This document shows positions 8,322-15,654 of a stretch of DNA of 40,314 bases, piece by piece. The notes beneath the pieces were generated by a model, which was not told where the DNA came from, did not search any database, and saw nothing but the letters and a program-made list of their open reading frames with translations. The stretch's first letter is position 1; each line of letters starts with the position of its first letter. This stretch comes from Adlercreutzia murintestinalis (GTDB taxonomy: Bacteria > Actinomycetota > Coriobacteriia > Coriobacteriales > Eggerthellaceae): the NCBI RefSeq assembly GCF_943192905.1, contig NZ_CALPCC010000020.1, positions 1 to 40,314 of the forward strand, read 5' to 3'. A program made the position numbers and the translations under genes.

Positions 8322-8431
8322 AGCGATCCTCCTTCGCGTGCCCAGCGCATTGGTTGGGAAGTATACTTATCGGCAATGATAAAGGCTGTTCTGCCATCTG
8401 CGGTGCGGTTTCCCGTCGGGGGCGCCTGTGA

Positions 8432-8510
8432 CAAACCGACTGGTTGTTCTGCCACCACGGCTATCTGAGCTGGTTCGTGTGGGGTGTGGGCGGTGGCAAA
8501 CCGACTGGTT
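8432..8510. repeat. Repeated CAAACCGACTGGTT sites between thrC and the SGNH gene
   Basis: The 14-mer occurs identically at 8432-8445 and 8497-8510, 65 bases apart. Each is an AACC-N4-GGTT inverted repeat. A related GGCAAACCAGCTG lies at 8526-8538 and AGCTGGTT at 8468-8475. The gap 8322-8619 holds no gene, so these are candidate operator sites for either divergent unit. Confidence 0.6.
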
Positions 8511-8619
8511 TCGCAGGGTATGTGCGGCAAACCAGCTGACTCTCGCATGGGGCGCAGCACGCGTCCTGGAAGACGCGAGCGAGGTGAGCGCGATGTGGGC
8601 GGCTTTTGAAAGGAGCACG

Positions 8620-9264
8620 ATGATCAAGCATTATTCGGTGCTGGGCGATTCCATCTCTACGTTCGATGGTATGGTGGCTGCGGGCAATGCGGTGTACTAC
8701 GAAGGGGAACGCGCCGCACACAACAACGTGAACACGCCTTCGGATACCTGGTGGATGCAGGCGATCAGCGCTTTGGGCGGCAAGCTTTTGAGGAACGCCT
8801 CCTACTCGGGCAGCCTGGTGGCGGGCGCTGCGTTTCCGGCGGGTCGGTCGCCTGAGCGTGCATGGCAACTGCTGGGAGCATCGGGGCAGCAGCCTGATGT
8901 GGTGTTGGTCTACCTGGGCATCAACGACTACGGTGAAGGCACGCCGCTCGATGAGTTCGCCGATGCCTACCGCGCCATGCTGGCCCAAGTGGCTCAGGTG
9001 GCGCCGAATGCGGAGGTGTGGTGTCTGACGCTCTTGCCGGGACGCTCCGAAGAGCACGACGTGGAGTTCTTCCGCAGCAAGTACAAGGGAGCCGACCTCG
9101 AGGCGTACAACGCGGCCATTCGCCAGGCAGCTGCGGATGGGGGTGCGCGCGTGGTCGATGTGGCCGTCGTCGGCCGTCCCTTCGACACCTTGGACGGCAC
9201 GCATCCGACGCGCCGCGGCATGCTTCAGCTGGCCGCAGCGTTCGCCGAAGCGCTTCCACGGTGA
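8620..9264 (+). CDS. SGNH/GDSL-family hydrolase
   Basis: 214-residue predicted esterase/lipase of the SGNH fold. Block I is LGDSIST near the N-terminus (nucleophile Ser11). Block II Gly lies in YSGSLVAG, block III is LGINDYGEG with the oxyanion Asn, and block V is DGTHPTRRG with the catalytic Asp/His. There is no signal peptide, so it is cytoplasmic. The ATG at 8620 is preceded by AAAGGAG at 8609-8615; the frame is open to a GTG at 8428, but that extension lacks homology and contains the upstream repeats. The substrate is unknown. It stands between the divergent thrC unit and the P-type ATPase, with no obvious functional link. Confidence 0.85.
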   Translation: MIKHYSVLGDSISTFDGMVAAGNAVYYEGERAAHNNVNTPSDTWWMQAISALGGKLLRNASYSGSLVAGAAFPAGRSPERAWQLLGASGQQPDVVLVYLGINDYGEGTPLDEFADAYRAMLAQVAQVAPNAEVWCLTLLPGRSEEHDVEFFRSKYKGADLEAYNAAIRQAAADGGARVVDVAVVGRPFDTLDGTHPTRRGMLQLAAAFAEALPR

Positions 9265-9338
9265 CAGGCGCCTTACCGAATCGTAATACTCACGCGTGCG
9301 GCCGGTGGGCTTGAGAGCAATGGTTATAATCTTGAGGC

Positions 9339-11747
9339 ATGTCACACGAGCAACAACATGAACCGCTCAACGCAGCAGCGCCATCGGGTCTCACGCAGGC
9401 CGAGGTGGCCGAGCGCGTTGCGGCTGGCCGCGTGAACGTTGATGCGAGCGTCAAGACGCGTTCGCTGGCCGATATCTTCCGCGACAACATCTGCACGCTG
9501 TTCAACTTCGTGAACATGGTGCTGGCGGTGCTGGTGTTCTTCACCGGATCGTACAAGAACATGCTGTTCATGGTCATCATCGTGGTGAACGTGGTGATCG
9601 GCATTGTGCAGGAGATCCGCTCGAAGATGGTGACCGACCGGCTCTCCATCGTGGCCGCCAGCCTTGCCGAGGTCATGCGCGACGGGCGCGTGATGGAATT
9701 GCCGGTGGATCAGCTGGTGGTCGACGACGTCATCAGGTTGGGCCGCGGCGACCAGGTGCCCGCTGATGCCGTGGTGATCGGCGGGGAGTGTCGCGTGGAT
9801 GAGAGCCTGCTGACCGGCGAGAGCAAAGCCATCGCGAAAACGGCGGACGACATGCTGATGAGCGGGTCGTTCTTGAACAGCGGCACCGTCTGGGCGCGCG
9901 TTGTCCATGTGGGCGCCGACAACTACGCAGCGAAGATCACCGCTGAGGCGAAGCAGCACAAGGCCGTCAACTCCGAGATCATGACCAGCTTGAATCGCAT
10001 CATCAAGTTCGTGAGCCTTGCCATGCTGCCCGTAGGTCTGCTGCTGTTCGGCAGCACGCATCTGTTGCATCACGTGGCAGCAAATTCCGCTATTCTGACC
10101 ACGGTGTCGGCTTTGGTGGGCATGATTCCCGAAGGCCTCATCCTGCTGACCTCGACCGTGCTCGCCGTGGCGGTCATACGTTTGTCGCGCCATCAGGTGC
10201 TGGTGCAGCAGCTGTACTGCATCGAAACGCTGGCGCGCGTGGATACGCTGTGCCTTGATAAGACGGGCACCATCACCACGGGCGGCATGGAGGTAGCGGG
10301 TGTGGCGGCTGTGCCGAGCGCGGGGGTTGCCGATGCGGAATTGGTGCGCCTGTTCGGGGGGATCGCGGGCAGTGATGCAGACCCCAACGATACGGCGCAG
10401 GCCATTCTTGCATACGTTTCAGCGCAGAAGGACGACAAGGGCGACGAAGGGATGCAGCGCTTCGATGCGCAGATCATGCGCGCTATCCCGTTCTCGTCCG
10501 ATACCAAATGGTCGGGAGCGCAGTTCGCGGATGGCAGCGCATATGTGATGGGCGCCGCACAGTTCGTGCTCGCGAAACACCTGGATGCGCTGGATGCCAT
10601 TCGCGGGCAGCTGGAAGGGCTGTCGGCTGACAATCGCGTGCTGCTCTTGGCGCGCGTGGGGGGCTTCACCGAAGAAGGCGCGATGGAGGGCGACGTGCAG
10701 CCGCTTGGCTTCATCATGCTGCGCGATCAGATTCGCCCGACCGCCGCGCAGACCATCGGATACTTCATCGAGCAGGGCGTGACGTTGAAGGTCATCAGCG
10801 GAGACGACCCGCGCACCGTATCCGGCATCGCTCAGAAGGTGGGCGTGCCACACGCGGATCGCTACGTGGATGCCACCACGCTCACCACCGAGGCGCAGAT
10901 CGCTCAGGCCATCCGCGAATACAGCGTGTTCGGTCGCGTTACGCCCGAGCAGAAGAAAGCCTTCGTAATGGCTTTGCAGGCCGACAGCCACACCGTGGCC
11001 ATGACTGGCGACGGTGTGAACGACGTGCTCGCGCTCAAGGCCAGCGATTGCAGCGTGGCCATGGCCTCGGGCAGCGATGCTGCGCGCAACGTGGCGCAGC
11101 TGGTGCTGGTGGACAACGATTTCGCCAGCATGCCCAAGGTGGTGGCCGAGGGACGCCGCTCCATCAACAATCTCCAGCGCTCAGCGTCGCTGTTCTTGGT
11201 CAAGACCCTCTTCTCCATCACCTCGGCGCTCCTGTTCATCTTCTTGCCCTGGCAGTATCCGTTCGTGCCCATCCAGATGACGCTCATCAGCGCATTCACC
11301 ATCGGCATTCCATCGTTCGTGTTGGCGCTCGAGCCCAACCACGAGCGCGTGCGCGGACGCTTCCTCGCGAATTGCGTGGTGCATTCCATCCCGGGCGCCA
11401 TCTGCGCGGTGGTCACGATCGTTACCGTCAGCGCGGTGGGCACCATGGCCTTCGCTCTCACTTACGAGCAGACCTCCACGCTCTGCGTGCTGCTGTTCGC
11501 CTTCATCGGCGTGCTGCTGGTCATTCGCCTGTCCATCCCGTACAACAGCATTCGCACTGCGCTGTTGGTGGTGGTCATCGGCGGTCTGGCGCTGGGTTCG
11601 ACCGTGCTGGGGCCGCTGTTCAATATCGCAGCCTTCACAGAGCCCATGTGGTGGATAGCGGGAATAGCCGCGGTGGCGAACCTCATAGCGTTCCAGCTGC
11701 TCTACAATGTGTTCGACAACTACCACAAGCAGCAGATGGGAGCCTGA
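9339..11747 (+). CDS. P-type cation-transporting ATPase (CtpE-like P2 group)
   Basis: 802-residue membrane ATPase. The A-domain motif is ESLLTGES, and the phosphorylation site is DKTGT with D307. The N domain follows, then the hinge motif MTGDGVNDVLALKASDC in the P domain. Transmembrane helix 4 carries VGMIPEGLILLTS, the PEGL form found in calcium-type P2 ATPases and in mycobacterial CtpE, so Ca2+ (or another divalent cation) is the likely substrate. There is no N-terminal metal-binding domain. A -10-like TATAAT at 9325-9330 is only eight bases before the ATG, so the mRNA may be leaderless. A DtxR/MntR-type regulator gene follows nine bases after the stop. Confidence 0.9.
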   Translation: MSHEQQHEPLNAAAPSGLTQAEVAERVAAGRVNVDASVKTRSLADIFRDNICTLFNFVNMVLAVLVFFTGSYKNMLFMVIIVVNVVIGIVQEIRSKMVTDRLSIVAASLAEVMRDGRVMELPVDQLVVDDVIRLGRGDQVPADAVVIGGECRVDESLLTGESKAIAKTADDMLMSGSFLNSGTVWARVVHVGADNYAAKITAEAKQHKAVNSEIMTSLNRIIKFVSLAMLPVGLLLFGSTHLLHHVAANSAILTTVSALVGMIPEGLILLTSTVLAVAVIRLSRHQVLVQQLYCIETLARVDTLCLDKTGTITTGGMEVAGVAAVPSAGVADAELVRLFGGIAGSDADPNDTAQAILAYVSAQKDDKGDEGMQRFDAQIMRAIPFSSDTKWSGAQFADGSAYVMGAAQFVLAKHLDALDAIRGQLEGLSADNRVLLLARVGGFTEEGAMEGDVQPLGFIMLRDQIRPTAAQTIGYFIEQGVTLKVISGDDPRTVSGIAQKVGVPHADRYVDATTLTTEAQIAQAIREYSVFGRVTPEQKKAFVMALQADSHTVAMTGDGVNDVLALKASDCSVAMASGSDAARNVAQLVLVDNDFASMPKVVAEGRRSINNLQRSASLFLVKTLFSITSALLFIFLPWQYPFVPIQMTLISAFTIGIPSFVLALEPNHERVRGRFLANCVVHSIPGAICAVVTIVTVSAVGTMAFALTYEQTSTLCVLLFAFIGVLLVIRLSIPYNSIRTALLVVVIGGLALGSTVLGPLFNIAAFTEPMWWIAGIAAVANLIAFQLLYNVFDNYHKQQMGA

Positions 11748-11756
11748 TCGGCGCAC

Positions 11757-12158
11757 ATGGATAAAATCTCGAAGTCGCATGAGGATTACCTTGAAGCCAT
11801 CGTCATGCTGGGCGGTGCCACCAACCCGGTGCGCGCGGTGGACGTGGCCGCTAAGCTGGGCGTGTCGAAAGCCTCGGTCAGCAAGGCCATCTCGGTGTTG
11901 AAGGAGAAGGGCCTGGCCGCGCAGCCGCATTATGGCGACATCACGCTGACCCCGGAGGGGCGCGAATACGGGAGCAAGGTGCTCGATCGGCACCACGCGC
12001 TCACCCTGTTCTTGCACGAGGGCTTGGGCATCGACGCCGCCATCGCCGAAGAGGAAGCCTGCTTGATGGAGCATGCTATCAGCGACGAATCCTTTGAGAA
12101 GTGGCTCGCCTTCATAGAGAAGATGGGCCTGAAGGCGGAAAAAAAGAACCGAAGCTAA
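11757..12158 (+). CDS. DtxR/MntR-family metal-dependent transcriptional regulator
   Basis: 133-residue repressor with an N-terminal winged helix (SKSHEDYLEAIVML through KGLAAQPHYGDITLTPEG) and the metal-binding/dimerisation domain, lacking the SH3-like C-terminal domain. Numbering follows DtxR: His79, Cys102, Glu105 and His106 are all present (ACLMEH). Position 10 is Asp, as in the MntR manganese site, rather than the Met of iron-responsive DtxR. A manganese- or mixed-metal sensor is therefore inferred. The gene lies nine bases after the P-type ATPase and probably shares its mRNA. Its stop codon lies within the terminator hairpin at 12144-12173. Confidence 0.88.
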   Translation: MDKISKSHEDYLEAIVMLGGATNPVRAVDVAAKLGVSKASVSKAISVLKEKGLAAQPHYGDITLTPEGREYGSKVLDRHHALTLFLHEGLGIDAAIAEEEACLMEHAISDESFEKWLAFIEKMGLKAEKKNRS

Positions 12159-12173
12159 GCTGCCTCGGTTCTT
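12137..12173 (-). terminator. Bidirectional-looking intrinsic terminator between convergent units
   Basis: Nine-bp perfect stem AAGAACCGA (12144-12152) and TCGGTTCTT (12165-12173) with a 12-base loop. Read on the minus strand it is followed by at least seven T residues (A-run at 12139-12145), so it is a strong terminator for the por operon. On the plus strand it overlaps the end of the metal regulator gene but has only a weak T-tract. Confidence 0.8.
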
Positions 12174-12268
12174 GTGCTTCGCGAAGTCTGTGAAGCGGGC
12201 GGCGGTTGCCTTCGCAGATGCCGCCCATACGGTGACCGCCTTCACAGGCGCCACCGCCTCACATGCGC

Positions 12269-13231
12269 TTACTCGATGGGGCTCGTGGCGTCCTTGCTGC
12301 CTTCCACGCGGCCTTCCAGATACGCCCAGTAGGCGTCCACGTCGGCCTTCATCTCTTCGATGATGTGCGCGTTCTCTGGCTTGAACAGGTGCTTGAAGCG
12401 GCCTTGGGGACGCAGGTAATCCTCAAGCGGCTTGAGGTTCTTCTCGCGCACCGGCGTCAGCTTCCACACGCCGTTCTCCACCTCGAACAGCGGCCAGAAC
12501 TTCGTGTCCACGGCCAACCGGCAGATCTGCGCCGTCTCGTCGCTGCCGATGCGCCAACCACGCGGGCAGGGCGAGAGCACGTTCAAGAACGCGGGGCCCT
12601 CAACCGCGAACGCCTTTTCGGCCTTCGACACCAGGTCCTTCCAGTGGCCGACGGTCGACTGCGCCACATACGGCACGCCATGCGCGGCGATGATGGACGT
12701 CAGGTCCTTGCGCACCTGCTGCTTGCCCTGCTCCACCTTGCCAACTTCGGCGGTGGTGGCCCAGGCGCCCTTCGGCGTGGCCGACGAACGCTGGATGCCC
12801 GTGTTCATGTAGGCGCCGTTGTCGTAGCACACATAGACCATGTCGTGCCCGCGCTCCATGGCGCCCGACAGGCTCTGCAACCCGATGTCGTAGGTGCCGC
12901 CGTCGCCGCCGAACGCGATGAACTTCATCTTCTTGTCCGCCGGTATCTTGCCCGCGCGCTGCATGCCCTTGAAGGCCGCTTCTACGCCCGATATGGTGGC
13001 CGCGGCATTCTCGAAGGCATTGTGCACGAACGGCACGTTCCACGAATCGTAGGGGTAGATGGTGGTGGACACCTCAAGGCAGCCGGTGGCGCAGCCCACG
13101 ACGGGCTCAACGTCGTCCGGCAGACCCATCATGATCTGGCGCACCGCCATGGAAGCGCCGCAGCCGCCGCACAGACGATGCCCCGGAGCCAGCTTCTCGG
13201 GCTTGCGCGAAAGTTCCTTTAACCCAGCCAT
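12269..13231 (-). CDS. porB: 2-oxoacid (pyruvate):ferredoxin oxidoreductase, beta subunit
   Basis: 320-residue thiamine-diphosphate-binding subunit. The cytoplasmic complex oxidatively decarboxylates pyruvate (or a related 2-oxoacid) to the acyl-CoA and reduces ferredoxin. The TPP/Mg motif is GDGGTYDIG (about residues 109-117), with the downstream YDNGAYMNTG. Cysteines C21, C24 (CGGCG), C47/C51 and one in LSPCPRGW fit the 4Fe-4S cluster of the beta subunit. It is the last gene of the four-gene operon and overlaps porA by 13 bases. Pyruvate is favoured, but a 2-oxoisovalerate-type enzyme cannot be excluded from sequence alone. Confidence 0.92.
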   Translation of the reverse strand: MAGLKELSRKPEKLAPGHRLCGGCGASMAVRQIMMGLPDDVEPVVGCATGCLEVSTTIYPYDSWNVPFVHNAFENAAATISGVEAAFKGMQRAGKIPADKKMKFIAFGGDGGTYDIGLQSLSGAMERGHDMVYVCYDNGAYMNTGIQRSSATPKGAWATTAEVGKVEQGKQQVRKDLTSIIAAHGVPYVAQSTVGHWKDLVSKAEKAFAVEGPAFLNVLSPCPRGWRIGSDETAQICRLAVDTKFWPLFEVENGVWKLTPVREKNLKPLEDYLRPQGRFKHLFKPENAHIIEEMKADVDAYWAYLEGRVEGSKDATSPIE

Positions 13232-14436
13232 ATGTTCTGCGCTCCTTCCGCTTCCTGCATGCCCAGATAGCTCACGCCGCCGGTGCCCAGGCTCCCGTCG
13301 GCCAGCTTCTCCAGGTCGTTGAAGATCTTGTTGACCAGATCGTTGGTCAGGTCGTTGCCGCCCAGACCGTAGATGTAGTTGTGGAACGGCGCGCTCTTGC
13401 CAGCGGACGCCAGCGCACCCAGCACGTCCACCGCCAGCGGCCCGTACTGGCCACCCAGGCTGTCAGCGCGATCCATGATGGCGATGGCCTTCGCGTTCTT
13501 GCATGCCTCCACGATCTGCTTCACGGGGAAGGGGCGATACACGCGCGGGCGCACCACGCCCACTTTCTTGCCCTGCGCCCGCAGCTCGCGCGCGATGTGA
13601 CGCACGTTGCCCGCGGCGCTGCCCAGCACCACCACGACCAGCTCGGCGTCGTCGCACTCCCAGGCGTCCACCACGTCGAAGGGGCGCCCGCACTTCTCGG
13701 CCCAGGCCTTGCCGACGCGCTCGATGACCGGCAGCGAATCCTGGATGGCGCGCCGCAGCATGTAACGGCTCTTCATGTAGCTGTCGCCGTTGGCGAACAT
13801 GCCCGCACCGAGCGGTGTGGGGCTGGTGATCAGGCCGTTAGCGGGCAGATAGTCGCCCACGAAGGCGCGCACCGTCTCGTCGTCTTCCATCACGCAGCGC
13901 TCCATGGCGTGGCTGGTGATGAAGCCGTCGAGCGTGGTCATGACCGGCAGCTGCACGTCCTTGTCCTCGGCGATGGGGAAGCTGATCACGGTGTTGTCGT
14001 AGGCCTCCTGCGCCGTTTCGGCGAACAGCAGGATCCAGCCGGTGTCACGGGCGCCCATCACGTCGGAGTGGTCGCCGTGGATGTTGATGGGGGCGGACAG
14101 CGCGCGGTTGGCGTTGGCCATTACGATGGGCAGGCGCATGCCAGCCGCGATGAACAGCTCTTCCCACATCAGCGCCAGACCCTGGCTGGCGGTGGCGGTG
14201 GCCACGCGCGCGCCAGCAGCTGAGGCGCCCACGCAGGCGCTCATGGCGGAGTGCTCGCTCTCAACGGTGACAAACTCGGTGTTCACGGCACCGTTGGCCA
14301 CGAACTTCGCGTAGTTCTCGACGATGGTCGTCTGAGGCGTGATGGGGTAGGCCGCCATCACATCGGGATCGGCCTGGCGCATGGCCTCGGCGATCATCTG
14401 GTTGCCCGTTGCGGAAAACAGTTTGGTCGTTGTCAT
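13219..14436 (-). CDS. porA: 2-oxoacid (pyruvate):ferredoxin oxidoreductase, alpha subunit
   Basis: 405-residue alpha subunit. Key regions are AAYPITPQTTIVE near the N-terminus, the ESEHSAMSACVGASAAGAR segment that contacts thiamine diphosphate, the GDHSDVMGARDTGWI loop, and a C-terminal transketolase-like domain (VVVLGSAAGNVRHIARELRAQGKKVGVVRPRVYRPFP). The gene abuts porD directly upstream (stop at 14437, start at 14436) and overlaps porB downstream, indicating one translationally coupled operon. It has the normal length for separate-subunit enzymes. Confidence 0.93.
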   Translation of the reverse strand: MTTTKLFSATGNQMIAEAMRQADPDVMAAYPITPQTTIVENYAKFVANGAVNTEFVTVESEHSAMSACVGASAAGARVATATASQGLALMWEELFIAAGMRLPIVMANANRALSAPINIHGDHSDVMGARDTGWILLFAETAQEAYDNTVISFPIAEDKDVQLPVMTTLDGFITSHAMERCVMEDDETVRAFVGDYLPANGLITSPTPLGAGMFANGDSYMKSRYMLRRAIQDSLPVIERVGKAWAEKCGRPFDVVDAWECDDAELVVVVLGSAAGNVRHIARELRAQGKKVGVVRPRVYRPFPVKQIVEACKNAKAIAIMDRADSLGGQYGPLAVDVLGALASAGKSAPFHNYIYGLGGNDLTNDLVNKIFNDLEKLADGSLGTGGVSYLGMQEAEGAQNIWLG

Positions 14437-14751
14437 CTATGCCACCTCCGCTTCATCTTCGCGGATGAACTCCAGGGCATTGAAGCGACATTCGTGCACG
14501 CACACGCCGCAGCCCTTGCAATGGTCGTAATCGATGCCGGTCATGGCCTCGTCGGCCACCATGATGGACGAATCGGGGCACACCACCCAGCACATCATGC
14601 AGTTCGTGCACGCCTCAGCGTTCCACACCGGGCGCATGCTACGCCAGCCGCCGGTGATGTATTCCACCGACGTGCCTGCGTTGCACAGGTAGCCCTTGGG
14701 GAACTCTTCGGGCGCCCACTCGTCGAAGCGGTCGAGCTCTGGCATGTTCAT
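14437..14751 (-). CDS. porD: 2-oxoacid:ferredoxin oxidoreductase, delta (ferredoxin) subunit
   Basis: 104-residue electron-transfer subunit with two classical 4Fe-4S motifs: CTNCMMCWVVCPD (C48, C51, C54, C58) and CKGCGVCVHECRF (C78, C81, C84, C88). It passes electrons from the thiamine site to soluble ferredoxin. The start overlaps the porG stop by four bases (ATGA type). Its position between the gamma and alpha genes matches the porGDAB order of archaeal-type enzymes, as opposed to the single-chain PFOR of many anaerobes. Confidence 0.93.
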   Translation of the reverse strand: MNMPELDRFDEWAPEEFPKGYLCNAGTSVEYITGGWRSMRPVWNAEACTNCMMCWVVCPDSSIMVADEAMTGIDYDHCKGCGVCVHECRFNALEFIREDEAEVA

Positions 14752-15323
14752 GCGGTCTGCACCTCCTCGTAGGCGCGGTCCACCGAATGGAGGTTCGCGT
14801 CGATCATCTCTTGGCTGAACTTCTTGCCGAAGGTCTCGGTCAGGCGCTCTTTCACCATGGTGACGGGCACCACGCCGGTCACCTTTGAAAGCGCGCCCAC
14901 GATGGGCGTGTTGGGGATGTCGCGCCCGATGGTGTCGATGGCGATGCCGCTCGCATCGATCACGGCTACCTTCACGCTGGCGGGCACGTTCAGACGCGCG
15001 CGCGCCTCGGCGGCGTTCATCTCGGTGTTGAGGATCACCGCGCCGTCATCCTTGATGCCTTCGGTCACGTCCACCGAATCGAGCAGCGTGTCGTCCAGCA
15101 CGACAACGATGTTGGGATTCACGATGGTGTTGTGCACCTCGATGGGTGCGTCGCTCACGCGGGTGTAAGCCTTCAGCGGCGCGCCCGTGCGCTCGGGGCC
15201 GTACTCAGGCATTGCCTGGATGTAGGCGCCCTGCAGAAGCGCAGTGTCGGCCACCAGTTTCGCGGCGGTCACCGCGCCCTGGCCGGCTCGTGCATGCCAC
15301 CGAATCTCGATCAGCTCTGACAT
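14748..15323 (-). CDS. porG: 2-oxoacid:ferredoxin oxidoreductase, gamma subunit
   Basis: 191-residue gamma subunit, first gene of the operon. Family features are IRWHARAGQGAVTAAKLVADTAL at the N-terminus, MPEYGPERTGAPLKAYTRVSD, and a C-terminal ALSKVTGVVPVTMVKERL segment. The start has a strong purine-rich ribosome-binding site, GAGAGGAGAGG, immediately upstream on the minus strand. A perfect inverted repeat at 15354-15376, about 30 bases upstream of the start, may be the operon operator. Confidence 0.92.
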   Translation of the reverse strand: MSELIEIRWHARAGQGAVTAAKLVADTALLQGAYIQAMPEYGPERTGAPLKAYTRVSDAPIEVHNTIVNPNIVVVLDDTLLDSVDVTEGIKDDGAVILNTEMNAAEARARLNVPASVKVAVIDASGIAIDTIGRDIPNTPIVGALSKVTGVVPVTMVKERLTETFGKKFSQEMIDANLHSVDRAYEEVQTA

Positions 15324-15353
15324 TCCTCTCCTCTCGGTTTACGGTGCAGGGAT

Positions 15354-15376
15354 CTTGCTAAAGTCATGTTAGCAAG
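15354..15376. promoter_or_regulatory. Palindrome upstream of the por operon
   Basis: Perfect inverted repeat CTTGCTAA (15354-15361), seven-base spacer, TTAGCAAG (15369-15376). It lies between the por start and the divergent binding-protein gene. It is symmetrical DNA of operator size, 30 bases before porG. It resembles but does not match the TTGTTAA-N4-TTAACAA type Rex site because the spacer is longer. The regulator is unknown. Confidence 0.45.
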
Positions 15377-15522
15377 CGCGTTTGGCGCTGCGGACGCGCT
15401 GATGCGAAAGCGCCCGGTTGCGCGACGTATAAGGTGTGAGCGGGAATAGCTGCGCCGCTCACCTCGCGCGAACGGTATCGACGCTGCTCATGCTCGACCC
15501 CGTCTTATTCTCAAAATAGGAT

Positions 15523-15537
15523 AATTTGTACCAAATT
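15523..15537. promoter_or_regulatory. Palindrome upstream of the peptide-binding lipoprotein
   Basis: Perfect inverted repeat AATTTG-TAC-CAAATT in an AT-rich island (about 15505-15590) of an otherwise GC-rich intergenic region. The island contains -10-like hexamers such as GATAAT (15520-15525) and TATATA (15563-15568). It probably holds the promoter and an operator for the downstream Tat lipoprotein gene. No -35 box with correct spacing was identified, so the promoter itself is not called. Confidence 0.4.
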
Positions 15538-15654
15538 GATACCTAAAACAAGCGATTTCCACATATATATGAAGGATAATAAGACCAAATGCGCGCGCGT
15601 AAGGAATCGCGCCGCAGTCGGGGATCGTGCCCCGCAGACCAAAGGAGCAAACCT

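Noticed and set aside
8428-8619. N-terminal extension of the SGNH hydrolase from GTG 8428
   Set aside because: It would encode repeat-derived residues before the GDS block; AAAGGAG at 8609-8615 fixes the start at 8620.
13381-14223. 280-codon plus-strand frame inside porA
   Set aside because: Antisense to a conserved, complete porA gene; His/Arg/Ala-rich composition is typical of GC-rich shadows.
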